Shown: in pieces, positions 22,320 to 33,832 of the stretch | Position numbering within the stretch: position 1 is the stretch's first letter | Layout of the letters: each line of letters opens with the position of its first letter | From: Spisula solida | Lineage: Eukaryota; Mollusca; Bivalvia; Venerida; Mactridae | Direction of reading: 5' to 3' | NCBI GenBank assembly: GCA_947247005.1 | Contig: OX365945.1 | Span: forward strand, 15,630,501 to 15,694,500 | Length of the DNA: 64,000 nt | The notes under the pieces: model-generated | Databases searched by the model: none | What the model saw: the letters and a program-made list of their open reading frames with translations, nothing else | Told to the model about the DNA's origin: nothing | Translations under genes and position numbers: made by a program

Positions 22320-22754
22320 TAAACATGTATAAGTAGACCAAATGGTTTTCGATCATTAACTCAAGAACAGTTTGGCCCAGGATCTTATAGTAGAAGGCCC
22401 CTATTTATTTTGCGATCAGTAGGTCAAGATAACCATGACTTTTAACATTTTGGCTATTGGGCTGCCATGTGGGACATAACAGTTTTTCAAACATCTCTTA
22501 TTGCACATATGAAACAAAATTTGACATATTTAATATAATAATGTATATAATTATGTATAACAAAGTATTACCCAGAACTATTATTTTTCCAATGAATAGT
22601 AAATGCATAGTATTATACTCCTATCTATATATGTATATTATTCATTTTAATTCATGAATTAACTACAGATTGTTTTCAACGCTTCGACTTTAATCATTTA
22701 TAATAATACCTAAATGTAAATAATAGGCTACCTACATGTACAGTAAATTATTTT

Positions 22755-22981
22755 TTTCTTTTTATATGCCCATTAAAAACAGTATATATTATGTGAACAC
22801 CCTTAGCCAGCGGCCGAGGGCATCCAGTAATTTTGTCTGTATTCTAATTCAAACAGTTTTCATCTGATCATATTCAAACTTGGTGACAATGTTTATGGGC
22901 ATAATATCTAGGCCAAGTTCTAATCAGCCCATGCCTACTTGAGTTATGAACCTGTGTCATGTGGCATTTTGGCTCTTGCTG
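22755..22981. mobile_element. Single-unit copy of the 161-bp satellite element
   Basis: Head TTTTTATATGCCCATTAAAA and ATTATGTGAACACCCTTAG, one core unit (CATCTGATCATATTCAAACT, ATGGGCATAATATCTAGGCC) and tail GTGGCATTTTGGCTCTTGCT match the ends of the 8757-13205 element. Confidence 0.6.
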
Positions 22982-23424
22982 TTTATATCTCTATTTCAAA
23001 ATTCATCAACACATTTTGTAAAATTATAGTATATCTTATATTTTTGTAAAGCAGTTTCTGTGTTTGGTCATTTTAATGATTGTAAGGTTTATATACATCG
23101 ACACTACGCTAAATTCTGCAAACATAGTTTGAAGGGGGTAATATAAGAGTCGTCTAAAGATTATAGTCAATCTATTTGTAAGATGATTGGATGGTCAATC
23201 AGGCAGTCAGTCAGCTGATTGTTTGATAAATACTGCTGACCATGTATAGACTAAACTACTGCCACAGTTCTGAATCGATTACAAAAACAAATAGATGTTT
23301 ATACTTACCATCAAGTGTAGACATTAGTGTGACACAATTATCATGTGTTTTGATCCAGGTATTGCAAAGTTGCTGCCCTTGAACTTGAGATATTCATACA
23401 TATTGCAGGGGTTTTACAATCATA

Positions 23425-23837
23425 CAGTGCCCACCAAAAATAAGTATACAGCAAATAATTGTTGCAAAATTAAATTTGGTTAAATTATTCAATATCTGTT
23501 GATACGATGATCACAATTATACTAGTTTCTGGAACTACAGTTACTAAAGGAGTCTAAAAAGAGATAGAAATAAAGATGGAGGTGTTCTGAATTAAAATAA
23601 CCATGTGATCCAAAAGGCTGAATTTTCCATCTTTTTGTGGAAAAGTTACCATTCAAGAGGGACAAAGAAACTTTGTATTTTGCACCTAGGATATCAATCA
23701 ATGCATGGTCTAAACATTTAATAAACAAAATTATTCATTTTCTTTAAAAATATTGTTGTTTCACTGTTTTGCATAGTCTTATTACAGACAAGTAAATTGA
23801 GAAATAACATCTGTATACTTATTTTTGGTGGGCACTG
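23425..23837. mobile_element. 413-bp Tc1/mariner-type MITE (copy 1)
   Basis: Inverted ends CAGTGCCCACCAAAAATAAG and its reverse complement are flanked by TA (23423-23424, 23838-23839). A second copy with the same interior lies at 55634-56052. The 68-codon minus-strand frame inside is not conserved as a protein in the other copy. Confidence 0.8.
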
Positions 23838-23880
23838 TATTTATTGTTTTAGATATTTAGTTATGCTCGAGATATATTTT

Positions 23881-24180
23881 TATGCCCCCCTATCGATAGA
23901 TGGGTAGGCATATAGTAATTCACCTGTCCGTCCGTTCGTCTGTTCGTCCGTTCGTCCGTCCGTCCGTCCTGGTTAACCCAAATTGACCGTTTCTTCTAGC
24001 ATTAATATGGCTTGCTACAAAGCTTTCATACTTGCATGGATGTTATGTATGAACACTCTCCACACGCCTGTACCACCTTACCCCATTTTGACCTTCACCT
24101 TGACCTAATTTTGGACTTAGACTTATTTATGGACAAGGCTTCCACAGGGGGCATAAGCATTTAGTGAACGCAGTCTTGTT
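23881..24180. mobile_element. GTCC-rich ATGCCCCCC element
   Basis: The head TATGCCCCCCTATCGATAGA with GGGTAGGCATA is a hairpin. It is followed by CCGTCCGTTCGTC repeats at 23925-23968 and a tail CACAGGGGGCATAAGCATTT then GCAGTCTTGTT. It is the same structural class as the element at 338-3977. Confidence 0.6.
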
Positions 24181-24405
24181 TAATGATAAAATCAGGACTT
24201 GGGTATTGTTTTGTCAAACACGGAAATCTTTGAAAAGCCATACCCATATTTAAGTTATTTTTAATTCATTACTAAAACATTATTTATATATTATGTTCAT
24301 CCCTTCACTAACATTTGAAGTTATTGAAAAAATATCAAGAATCAAAATGTGTGTGTAATTTGAACTTCGATAAAACAGTACCTTGGTGGTTAAAGTAACA
24401 CATCA

Positions 24406-24660
24406 GGGGTGGTATTCACAAAGAATCTTTAAGGAAAACTTAGTATTTTCTTAAAATCTTAAAATTTCCTTAAGTGTATCAGCTAAACAGTAAAGTCGAG
24501 ATTATAATTTTTTTACATAGTTTAGAAGCATTCAATAAAGAGCTACAAAAATCACAAAGAATACTCTTCTTCATTTCTTGGGAAATATGAGCAGCTCAAT
24601 TTTTTAATTTAAGTCAAAATATTTAAGTTTTCCCTTAACATGCTTTGTGAATACCAGCCC
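24406..24660. mobile_element. Intact 255-bp MITE, GGTATTCACAAAG ends
   Basis: Starts GGGGTGGTATTCACAAAG and ends with the reverse complement of GGGCTGGTATTCACAAAGC. Inner AAAATCTTAAAATTTCCTTA and AAGTCAAAATATTTAAGTTT also occur in the split copy at 132-4034. Ends of the same type bound the 5.5-kb element at 44608-50089. Confidence 0.75.
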
Positions 24661-26302
24661 AGAACTATATGCTATTTTTGCTTAAGGTTAACGGTGCGTC
24701 ACTTAAAAGCAGGGCCTTGAGTTACAAGGAATACTGACACTCTACACTCAAATTTGAAAATTCTCTCTTTTTAGGTTCATAGTGAAAACAAGAACATGTT
24801 GTGATGTTTAATGGGAACTAAATAGTATTTTATGCTTATTTCCTTGTGTATTTTAGCATATCTTTAAGTTATAATTGTAATTTATCAACCTGAGTTTAGA
24901 GTGTGGCTTTCAGGTTCAATAATAACATCTAAAGCTCATTGATGGGTTACATTAGACACAAAGAAAATGTGTGTCAAATGTTATTTTCAACACTCATATA
25001 AAATTGTTTTACATTTTCCTCTTAGTTGCAATCTAAGTCCAATAATAGCGCTTTATTTTAGTGCTGAGCGTAAATATTCTTTGTACATTTGGACCCAGGT
25101 ACATTTTTTACATATCGTACGAAACCTACTTGAATTCTCAAACATATTTATTGTTCATGATGTTTCACTGAAATATGAAATGCTTATTATACCCATGATA
25201 GATGTATATGTTGCTGTCCCATCCATATACATGTATATTTTGTTGTTAAAAGATGCTCAAGGTGTTTCACTTCAGCCTATAATTGTACATGTCATACATG
25301 TATTACTATGTATGTCAAGACCAAGTGCCATGTTTTCCAGCAGAATTCATACTGTAACATTTTGTTTATGCCATTAAAATTATATTTTGAAACATTCCAT
25401 GATCAAGTGTAACTAGAACTTGATCAATTGTAGAAATGTTTGTCATTTTTGTAGAAAACTCATTGTTCACAAAATGTGTTCATGTTCAGTTGGTTGTGTG
25501 TCTTGATAAAAAGTGCAAAGATTAATCGAATTGCAGCCTCTGGCCATGTGTTGCAATAACAGCTGTTGCAAGTGAGGGAATCGAATACTGCCCAATGAAG
25601 AGTAATAAAAGATGAGAAGTCCCCTTTACACATTCTCTACTTGCAAATTTTTTTTAGATATTTTTTTATAGTAGTATTTTTTAACATGGTTATTCGAAGT
25701 CTAATTACTTTGTTGTTAGTTTGATCTCAATATATGTACACATAGATGTAAACATTATGATGCTCAAATTTATGTAATGTAGGTAGAGTCATGAAACTGT
25801 GTGTCTGTGGTTTCGTTTATGCTGAATCTGTGTTTCAAGTGAGTTAAAAGACCTTGTTGGAATACACAGCTTCCCTTAATCTCCATGTTTAATGAAAACA
25901 TGATTGCCGGTTGTTTTACTCATGTATTGTATATATACATCATTCTGTGTTGTTTAAATTCTTCATGTACAGGAATCAGAATAAATCAAAACATATCATT
26001 ATATACATATATATCTACCTAACTGTTACAGAATATATTTTTTCTATATTTGGATATTTGTGATACTCACAGTAACTTAGTTGCTGGAACATTCATTGTT
26101 GACAGCTGGTAAAATGTTTAATTTTCTGTAGGTTGTTGCTGGTGCAAGGTTGACTTTGCGGTTTCTAATGGTTTTGCGGTGCAGTAAATACTTCTTGCTG
26201 GTGTTGAGAGAGGGTGTTTTGGTGTGTTTACAGGTTTTCCAAGGTCAGGGAAAAACATGGTATTCAAGGTCAGGGAAATGTCCATGAATTTAGAAATTAG
26301 TG
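24661..26302. other. No gene or clear repeat
   Basis: AT-rich sequence, possibly far 3' flank of the host gene. AATAAA hexamers lie at 25604-25609 and 25980-25985. GTCAGGGAAA blocks (26252-26280) resemble the sequence right of 36626, where the large inverted-repeat element ends. Confidence 0.4.
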
Positions 26303-26919
26303 AGGGGCTATTCCAAAAAAAATGGCTAGAAAAGTGAAAAAAGTATTAAAATTTGAAATTATTGAAAAGTCCAAATATGTTGTTTCATAATGTTGTACAG
26401 TCATTACAGTCATCAAAACCAATCGAGTTCTACTCAGATGTAAAGAAATAAAAAAGTTATGTAGCTTTATAATTCAAAATCTTCCCCAAAATAACAAAAT
26501 TACAGGAATATTTATTTATGTGCTAAACAAACAATAATTACTATTTATTTTTATTTTATTGTTTTTTTCTGTTAGAATATATGTTGAAGCATTAGAAATA
26601 AGTGCTGAAGTACTTGCGGTATCATATGAAATTAAAAAAATCATGTTTTCCATGCTTTTATCCTTTTATATTTACTTTCCATGAATTGAAATTCCCTGTA
26701 TGATAAAGAGAGTGAAACATAACTGGAAAACACATACTTTTACTTGAATTTGAATGTGTCAAGCTATATTGAAAAAATCTATAGGCAAACAATAACATAC
26801 AAATTTTCAAGAAGTTCTACCAGAAATGGGCTTATTTTTGTATATTTTGTCACACTCCTGAGATAAAACGTTCAATGCCTTAATTCAATATCTGACATAA
26901 AGACAAAACTACCATTATA

Positions 26920-27788
26920 CAGTGGAACCCCGCTAATCCGGACCCCTCCAATCCGGATTTCCCTCTCATCCGGGCGGATCTGTTGGTCCCGAATATTCTT
27001 ATTCATGTTTTAATACCTTTTTACCCCTCGGATCCGGAACCCCTCCACTCCGGACAAAATTACGAGGATTTATCACTTATTTGCTCTAAAATTGACCCCT
27101 CGGATCCGGACAATCGATTTGAACATTGTCCAGGCCAATGTTTTGACAGGTGTCAATGTGTTGTATATTCGCACCATCGTATATGCAATTAAAATAGTCC
27201 GATCATTTAACGGTTGTAACATCAACAATACGCAGTGTCGGTGTGTACGTGTTATCGACACGGGTGTGAAAATCACAATTTGGGACAATTAAATATTATC
27301 ATTTTAAAAGCGCTAAGTGACAGCGTTTATTGGCCTATTCAATTAATTAAAAGACTATTGCTGCGTTGTTTTGTCTACACGGAGGTCAGTTGAATCGAAT
27401 ACAGGTCCCCTTAATGTTTAATTTTGAGAAGGTCGTTATCGACATCAAAGGAAAACAATTCGGACTTTCTCAGTTTGGATAGTCATTCTTTTACAGAATT
27501 TCATATGGTAATCATGTCTGAGCCTCCGTCAAAACGTCGTAAGGTTGAAATCGACCTTGAAGCTAAAGTAAAATTGATCAGAGAATATTTTTCTGTACCA
27601 AAACCAACAATGAAGGTGTGTAATCAATTGTTGCTGTTTTACATCTCATTTTTTGTGGTGTTTAGCAATGCCTTCAACTAAGATTAACATACAAGTATCT
27701 AAAAATAGAAACCCCTCTAATCCAGACACCTCTCTAATCCGGACTTTTTGTCTGGTCCGGACGAGTCCGGATTAGAGGGGTTCCACTG
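26920..27788. mobile_element. 869-bp pogo/Tigger-like element
   Basis: Ends CAGTGGAACCCCGCTAATCC and its inverted counterpart (GGATTAGAGGGGTTCCACTG) are flanked by TA (26918-26919, 27789-27790). TCCGGA/ATCCGGAC motifs repeat in both arms, as in pogo/Tigger ends. It keeps a short transposase-like N-terminal exon but has lost the catalytic DDE part. It sits inside the 26303-36625 unit. Confidence 0.8.
27514..27615 (+). pseudogene. Remnant N-terminus of a pogo-type transposase
   Basis: ATG at 27514 opens MSEPPSKRRKVEIDLEAKVK followed by LIREYFSVPKPTMK, then GTGTGT, a plausible donor. A basic KRRK cluster followed by L-x-x-K-V-K-L-I-R resembles the start of the CENP-B/pogo helix-turn-helix. The following frame runs on into intron-like sequence and stops at 27681. 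No DDE domain is present in the element, so it cannot be autonomous. Confidence 0.45.
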
Positions 27789-27980
27789 TATAGCAATAAC
27801 AATAGTTAACAATTACGAGGCATATTTCAAAAAGAAAACAGTCAGGATAGTGTCCTCAAAGACATTTACACCGAACATATTAGAGACAGATTATTGTAAT
27901 ATTATGTTAAAAAATTATACATCCTTAGTCTTTCTGGCCAATTCCATAAATTCTTCAAGCCTTTCTTTTCTATTTGTAGT

Positions 27981-28012
<32 letters not shown>

Positions 28013-28460
28013 TACGACTTTATTTTAAGAGGCAACACAGTTGGGCAAGCCCAGTCTTCCCTGTGAGCCTCTATGGCAAAACATGTGAACAGAAATAGTA
28101 TGACATAAACAATAAACAGTCAGAGGAATAACAACAAAACATAACAATATTATAAGTAGATTTTTTCAACCTGTCGCATGCATCGTGCCATTGAATTTAA
28201 ACTGTATGGGTCGATGAGATAAATACATGTATATTCGTTCAATGTTAAGTTTGTACAAGTAGTATACAATTTAACAGTTTGTGTACAGGCATATACTTGT
28301 AAGTGAAATAGGCTGTTCTCAACACTAATGGTCAAGAAGATGACCTGCGACAGGTCAGAAAAAACCTGACTATACATTTGAATTACAATGGGTATGATAG
28401 AATCAAAACATAATAAGATACATAGTCATAATGTTCACAAAATCTCAGAATATATTTAAA

Positions 28461-31400
28461 TTAGGTTTGTCCATCAGAGTAGAACCATGACAGGTATGAC
28501 CTTTTGAAGGTTATTAGAGAATTTGACTGGCGAACATTTAATGGTATATTGTTCCATATAACTGGTCCTGAATAAGCTAGTGATTTTCTACAAAATTCAA
28601 GACGAGGTTTTGGTACATATAATGTGTTGTTAGAATGTGATCTTAAAGATCTGTTGTCTGATTCTTTAAACAGGTTAGACATGTATTCTGGAAAAATATT
28701 GTTCAGAGATTTATATACAAAAATTGCCTTTTTGTAGATAATGCGGTCATGAAATTTCATCCATTTTAGCTCTTGGAATAAATTGTTAGAAGGTGCGTCA
28801 TATGGTTGGTCCAGAATTATTCGTGCTGCTCTTTTCTGGAACTTGTATAGTTTATCAGTCAATGTGTCACTACAATTGCCCCATATTGTGCAGCAGTAAT
28901 CAAGATGTGGCAAAATGTAGGCATTGAAAAATATTTTTCTCATATGCGTAGAAAGAAATTGCTTTATTCTTAGAAGCAGGTATAGTAGTGAATTACATTT
29001 TTTAAGAATATGTTCAACTTGAGTATTCCAACTTAGCTTGTGATCAACATACACTCCTAATAGTTTTTCAACTTCAGTAAAGTCAATACTTTGATCATGA
29101 AGCAGAAGTTTATGGTCATCATTTAACGAAAGTCTGTAAATATTGTTTGACGGTGAGATCACCATTGCTTTAGTCTTTTGAGGATTTGGTATCATTGAGT
29201 TTCTCTGACACCAATCATGGACTGTATTCAGACTAGTTTGTAGGGTTTCACAGACAGTATGTAAAGATGGCCCAACTGCAGTGATAGTTGTATCATCTGC
29301 AAACATGTCTGTGGAAGAATTTTGTAAGTGCAATGGCAAATCATTAATGTAAAGAATGAATAGTATGGGTCCAAGGACAGAGCCTTGGGGAACACCTGAT
29401 GCTATTTCGAGTGAAGATGATAACTTTCCTTGTATAGACACTTGTTGGCTACGTTCAGACAGATATGACTTAAACCAATTCTGAGAACTAAGGGAAATAT
29501 TGTATTCTACCATTTTTTCAAGTAAAAGAGAGTGATTAATCAGATCAAATGCCTTGGTAAGATCTAGAAAGACTGTCCCAACAAGGTGATTTTTGTTAAT
29601 AGCATCAATCCATGAGTCTACAACAGAAGTGAGAGCAGTTTCACAGGAGTGATTAGAACGGAAGCCGGATTGGGTTTTATGAATAAGTGAGTGACTTTCA
29701 AGGTATTCTTTTAAAGTGTCACTTACATGTTTTTCTAAGATCTTAGAAAGCACTGGAAGAATAGATATGGGACGATAATTGTTTGGATCAGCCTTGGATC
29801 CCTTCTTAAAAATTGGAATAACTTTAGCTGTCTTAAAAACTGATGGGAAACACGATTTTGAAATACACTGGTTAAAAATATATGTAAGGGGGCCAGATAT
29901 AATATTGGCACTCATTTTAAGATACTTAGCTCCCAATCCGTCCAATCCTGTAGATTTGCTTGAATCAAGTGCCAGGAGTTGTTTGGATACAAATTCTTGG
30001 GAAACATGAGGGATGATAAAAGAAGTAGACTGGTTTACGTGACTGGTGACATATTCATTTAAGACAGTTTTGTCGTTTATGGTTAAGTTCGAACATTCTG
30101 TTGGAGCCATTTTGAATATGTTGGTAAAAAACATGTTAAAGGTTTCAGCAGTTTCCTGAGTATCTTCAATTACATTCCCTGACTGGTCAGTGATAAAATT
30201 GGTTTGATGTTTGGATGATTTACCAGATAGATCTTTCAAGTTTTTCCATAATTTCTTTGGATTATTTTTATTTTCATTTATTGTATCATTATAAAATGAC
30301 CTTTTAGCACTATGTATCAGGCTTTTTAATTGATTGCGCCAGTATTTGTAATTTTGGTCATCATTTATCACTTTTGCTCTATCTCGGTTTTTCATTGCAT
30401 CTACAATTTTAGGGTTAAACCAATCTGGTAGATTAGTATGTTTTACCCGTTTTTGCTTTATTGGAGCATGGAAATCAAGACTTGTTTTAAAAAGGTCCAT
30501 AAAATAGTCCAGTGAATCATTTGGATCATCATAAATTTCTAAAACTGACCATGGCTGGGTTTCGAGTGATTGAAGGAAGTCATTTTCAGTAAAATGTTTA
30601 GTATTCCTGTATGATATGATATTATGTTTTGGTCCACCGCTTTTGCTGTCAGATGAAATTTTACGTGTGAAACAGATAGGGTAATGGTCACTTAAAGCTA
30701 GCTTGGGTATTTGTATATCAACTATATTACATGGTGTATTGGTGTAAATATGATCTATAATAGTTGAAGAAGTAGCTGTTACTCTGGTGGGTTTGTCTAT
30801 CAATTGTTTTAGATTAAAAGCATTTGTTATATTATTCCAAGAAGTGTTTACTATTTCAGAGTTTAAAATGTTGAAGTTAAAATCGCCTGTCAAGATAATT
30901 TCTTTGTTTTCAGAGTATATTTGTTCAAGAATTATTTCTAGTTCCTCATTCCAGCTATTTTTGGATGATGGTGGTCGGTAAATATGGCCAAAAAGGAATG
31001 GTTTCTGCTTAGATGAACGAATTTCTAGCCAGATAGCTTCAATGTTTTCTCTTTCAAGGTCTAATCTTTGTGAGCATTGGAGTTTACTGTTTACATATGT
31101 AACCAATCCTCCTCCATTTGTTGGCCTGTCACGTCGAAAAAGATTGAAGTTATTTAACTGAAACTCGCTATCATTAAATTGATTGTTTAAGAAGGTTTCA
31201 CTAATACATAATACATCAATTTCTTCATGTTCATTAACTAAAATCTTCAATTCATCAAATTTTGGAAATAAATAATGTATATTAAGATAAAAGAATTTGA
31301 GTCCTTGATTCTTGAAATAGTTTTTTTCTGCCAAATCATTTTTGTTTACTACACAATTATTTTTTTCACTTAATGAATCACTGTCATCACATATAGTCTC

Positions 31401-31562
31401 ACGTAGATCTAAATTATTGTCTAATATATTACAAGGCTGTAAATCGGATAGGTTTTCTACTTCTTGTGTAGTATCAGTATGTATGGATGGATCATCATTC
31501 GGGTTGTAATCTAGTGTCTGGTTTTGTTGTGGTGTCTGGGATACCGTTGATTGTTGTTCCAA
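28461..31562 (-). CDS. LINE ORF2: AP-endonuclease and reverse transcriptase
   Basis: The protein has 1033 residues. After a polar N-terminus of about 85 residues comes the APE domain: YLNIHYLFPKFDEL (93-105), CISETFL (catalytic Glu122), RRDRPTNGGGLVTYV, HIYRPPSS, ILTGDFNFN (226-230) and LSDHYPI (290-296). The RT domain follows with KVIPIFKKGS, NNYRPISILPVLSKILEK, TQSGFRSNHSCETAL, VFLDLTKAFD (about 664-672), GVPQGSVLGPILF (about 722) and MFADDTT with FADD at 29292-29303. The tail has NIPLNVRQSNSLITFKR, common in CR1/Jockey-group enzymes. It nicks the target and copies element RNA by target-primed reverse transcription. The start at 31562 lies inside the end of ORF1, so ORF2 is probably translated by re-initiation or from an ORF1-coupled mechanism. 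All catalytic residues I can check are present. Confidence 0.9.
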   Translation of the reverse strand: MEQQSTVSQTPQQNQTLDYNPNDDPSIHTDTTQEVENLSDLQPCNILDNNLDLRETICDDSDSLSEKNNCVVNKNDLAEKNYFKNQGLKFFYLNIHYLFPKFDELKILVNEHEEIDVLCISETFLNNQFNDSEFQLNNFNLFRRDRPTNGGGLVTYVNSKLQCSQRLDLERENIEAIWLEIRSSKQKPFLFGHIYRPPSSKNSWNEELEIILEQIYSENKEIILTGDFNFNILNSEIVNTSWNNITNAFNLKQLIDKPTRVTATSSTIIDHIYTNTPCNIVDIQIPKLALSDHYPICFTRKISSDSKSGGPKHNIISYRNTKHFTENDFLQSLETQPWSVLEIYDDPNDSLDYFMDLFKTSLDFHAPIKQKRVKHTNLPDWFNPKIVDAMKNRDRAKVINDDQNYKYWRNQLKSLIHSAKRSFYNDTINENKNNPKKLWKNLKDLSGKSSKHQTNFITDQSGNVIEDTQETAETFNMFFTNIFKMAPTECSNLTINDKTVLNEYVTSHVNQSTSFIIPHVSQEFVSKQLLALDSSKSTGLDGLGAKYLKMSANIISGPLTYIFNQCISKSCFPSVFKTAKVIPIFKKGSKADPNNYRPISILPVLSKILEKHVSDTLKEYLESHSLIHKTQSGFRSNHSCETALTSVVDSWIDAINKNHLVGTVFLDLTKAFDLINHSLLLEKMVEYNISLSSQNWFKSYLSERSQQVSIQGKLSSSLEIASGVPQGSVLGPILFILYINDLPLHLQNSSTDMFADDTTITAVGPSLHTVCETLQTSLNTVHDWCQRNSMIPNPQKTKAMVISPSNNIYRLSLNDDHKLLLHDQSIDFTEVEKLLGVYVDHKLSWNTQVEHILKKCNSLLYLLLRIKQFLSTHMRKIFFNAYILPHLDYCCTIWGNCSDTLTDKLYKFQKRAARIILDQPYDAPSNNLFQELKWMKFHDRIIYKKAIFVYKSLNNIFPEYMSNLFKESDNRSLRSHSNNTLYVPKPRLEFCRKSLAYSGPVIWNNIPLNVRQSNSLITFKRSYLSWFYSDGQT

Positions 31563-33832
31563 TTTGTGTCCCAGTCCTGACGAAAATTTGCAGTAGACGT
31601 AGCCAAGTTTGTGGTTGGTATCCCATGGACTTTGTGAATTACTGTTTTTAACCGGTCAGTCAGTACAGCTGCTCCTTTCCATGTCAGATGGACTTCATCT
31701 CGGAACAAGGTTAGATCAGAGGATGTTTTGTTATACATAAAGTGACTGGTGTTGTCTATGAAGATCAATTTACTCTCTGTACAGTAAGTTTGAAGTAGGT
31801 TGTTTAAAGTCGATATGTTTGCTGATGACAATCTGTCATATTTCTTTGGTAGGACTGAAGAAATGAGGATGTTCGCCTTGTTGTTATGATGTTTTATCGA
31901 TGTCACTACTTTCTTAAATTGTTCAAGAATGTCTTTTGGTTCATCAGCATTTGATATGTTGTTTATTCCTGCGTGTATAACAACAGAGTCAAACTTGCTT
32001 ATGTCTTGGCGTTTCTCGTGTAGGGAAACCAAGCTCTGGTTGATGTCACATAGTTTAGCACCAGGATGAGTTTTGATGGTGACATCAAGTTTGTCTTCTG
32101 ACATTTCAGCCGTGTTCAAAACTCTTGTTACTGAATCACCCATGACTAATATCCTAGGTTTGTTTGAGGTTATCTTTCTTGGTGCCTGCTGATGTTTTTC
32201 ACCTGAGGTTGATGATAGAGTAGCAGAGGTGGTGTTGGGTTGATGGTCATTAGATTCCCTGATCTTTTGGTCTTTAACTTCTTTTAAATTGGTTTTAAGC
32301 TGATTAATTTCTTTTTTACTCACTGCTAAATCCTTTCTAAGTATTTCAACTTCGGAAATTGTTGCGGTGTGCTTCATATTGTTTTTCAATTGAAAAATCT
32401 CCATTTTGAGAACACTCATTTCGTCATCCATGAGCGATACATTCTCCTCAACTCGGTTTACCTCCCTTTCTACTTCATTTCTATTGGCGGACATTTTGTT
32501 GAGGAGTTTTTGTTTTTCTTCTCGTAGTTGAGTATTTGCTTTTTTCTCTTTCTTTATATCTTCTTCGTATACCAATGATTGTGCATTGGCGTCTGCTAGC
32601 TGTTTCTTTAGGGACGTTAATTTCTGCGAGAGGGATGTTATTTGTTTACTTTGTTCCGTTGCTTTAGATTGTGTTTGTGATAAAGTTTTCGTAAGTCTTT
32701 CGGTACTTTCTACAAGCTTCAATACTCTTTTTTCCTGTTCTTCATTTTTCGAAATCAGTTTCTTATTTTCAATCCTCAGTGAGCTGTTATCTGTCTTCAA
32801 ATTTTCTTTGATTTGATCATTTTCTTGACAAGGCTGTATGAGTACATCTGATTCTTGTGAGGGTTGTGTGTATTCATCTATTGTAGTTTCTAAAGGTTCT
32901 GAATATAGCTCTAATTTGGGATTTGTTTCTCCTAAGTTGTGGTTTACTAGTAATTCCATGTTATTGCATGGATAGTTAGCAGGCCTATCACTGACAGTTT
33001 TCGTTTGACTTGTAGCATGTTGAATTATTTCACCTGGGGAGAAAACTTGTTTCACAGAAGTATACTCAGTGGATAGATTCAGTCCTTCATTTTGAGAGGA
33101 ATTCGGAGTACTTTGAGCGCTTTGTCCATTTCGAAGTTGAAGGCGCATGGCTGGTGCTCTCCATTTGCTCCCAGACTGAATCTCTTTGTATCTGCGATTG
33201 AAGAACTCTCTATTCACTGGTGGTCCCCCTTTTTTGGCACTTTTTTCTGCTTTTTGAAGCTTTTTCCCCAGTTTTACTAAGTCATTATTGATGGCTGGGC
33301 CCGTAATCTTACTCATCAATGAGTTAATCAATCCTGGAGATTTTGGTATGTTGGTGTTTGGGGAGACAGTTTCTTGCTGTTGTAGACATACTTGATCCCG
33401 TTTTGGTGTGGATGTTGTGAATGATGAACTTTGTGTTGATGGCAGTTGGCTAGCAATATGTTTGAAGATTTTGTTTGTCCATGTTCTACATCCTGGACCT
33501 TGCACTAACAATGTCATGGTGTGATACATTGTTATCACCACTTTCAAAGATGCAATTTCTGTTGTGGTTCTAAGTCCTGTTTGATCTTTGTTTATTTGCA
33601 GATCATATCTTTTTTGTAGAATATTTGTCATGTCTGTGCACATTTCTTTATTTTTAAATTTTATTGTAATATTGTCACTGGAGTCACTGATATAGATATC
33701 ATAATCCATGCTTTGACTAAGCTCCAGATTGTCTGTGGACATTTCATTGTTGGAAAAGCCTTCAAAGTCGGTTATGTTACATGTATTATTTGTATCCATT
33801 GTTTGATCCATTGTCACTTTGAAGAATTTCAC
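31511..33832 (-). CDS. LINE ORF1: coiled-coil protein with SGNH/GDSL esterase domain
   Basis: The protein has 773 residues. An acidic start (about 1-120) is followed by a basic KRDQVCLQQQETVS region and GKKLQKAEKSAKKGG. A long heptad-rich coiled coil (about 335-545; repeated LK, EKEI, QLKNNMK) then leads to an esterase domain. This shows ILVMGDSVTRVL (GDS block I, Ser about 566), VIHAGINNIS (block III type, about 615-625) and FRDEVHLTWKGAAVL (Asp/His block V, about 708-715). SGNH-type ORF1 proteins of CR1-group elements bind RNA as multimers; the esterase substrate is unknown. No CCHC knuckle is seen. The ATG at 33832 is the first in frame, after a leader of about 100 bp. Confidence 0.85.
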   Translation of the reverse strand: MKFFKVTMDQTMDTNNTCNITDFEGFSNNEMSTDNLELSQSMDYDIYISDSSDNITIKFKNKEMCTDMTNILQKRYDLQINKDQTGLRTTTEIASLKVVITMYHTMTLLVQGPGCRTWTNKIFKHIASQLPSTQSSSFTTSTPKRDQVCLQQQETVSPNTNIPKSPGLINSLMSKITGPAINNDLVKLGKKLQKAEKSAKKGGPPVNREFFNRRYKEIQSGSKWRAPAMRLQLRNGQSAQSTPNSSQNEGLNLSTEYTSVKQVFSPGEIIQHATSQTKTVSDRPANYPCNNMELLVNHNLGETNPKLELYSEPLETTIDEYTQPSQESDVLIQPCQENDQIKENLKTDNSSLRIENKKLISKNEEQEKRVLKLVESTERLTKTLSQTQSKATEQSKQITSLSQKLTSLKKQLADANAQSLVYEEDIKKEKKANTQLREEKQKLLNKMSANRNEVEREVNRVEENVSLMDDEMSVLKMEIFQLKNNMKHTATISEVEILRKDLAVSKKEINQLKTNLKEVKDQKIRESNDHQPNTTSATLSSTSGEKHQQAPRKITSNKPRILVMGDSVTRVLNTAEMSEDKLDVTIKTHPGAKLCDINQSLVSLHEKRQDISKFDSVVIHAGINNISNADEPKDILEQFKKVVTSIKHHNNKANILISSVLPKKYDRLSSANISTLNNLLQTYCTESKLIFIDNTSHFMYNKTSSDLTLFRDEVHLTWKGAAVLTDRLKTVIHKVHGIPTTNLATSTANFRQDWDTNWNNNQRYPRHHNKTRH

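Larger units (their letters stand above)
21964..22480. mobile_element. ATGTCCCCCTTC-type element with repeated AGGTCA palindromes
   Basis: The head TATGTCCCCCTTC, AAAAAAG, AGGGGTTATATT is a hairpin. It is followed by three diverged ~115-bp units, each with GGTTTCCGAT-AATAACTCAA, TTACATGGAGGTTGGTCA and GATGACCCCTATTGATTT. The tail GGCTGCCATGTGGGACATAA is a short palindromic end. It lies downstream of the host gene's stop. Confidence 0.55.

Noticed and set aside
24967..25377. 136-codon plus-strand frame
   Set aside because: Hydrophobic, AT-driven composition, with no motif or splice context.
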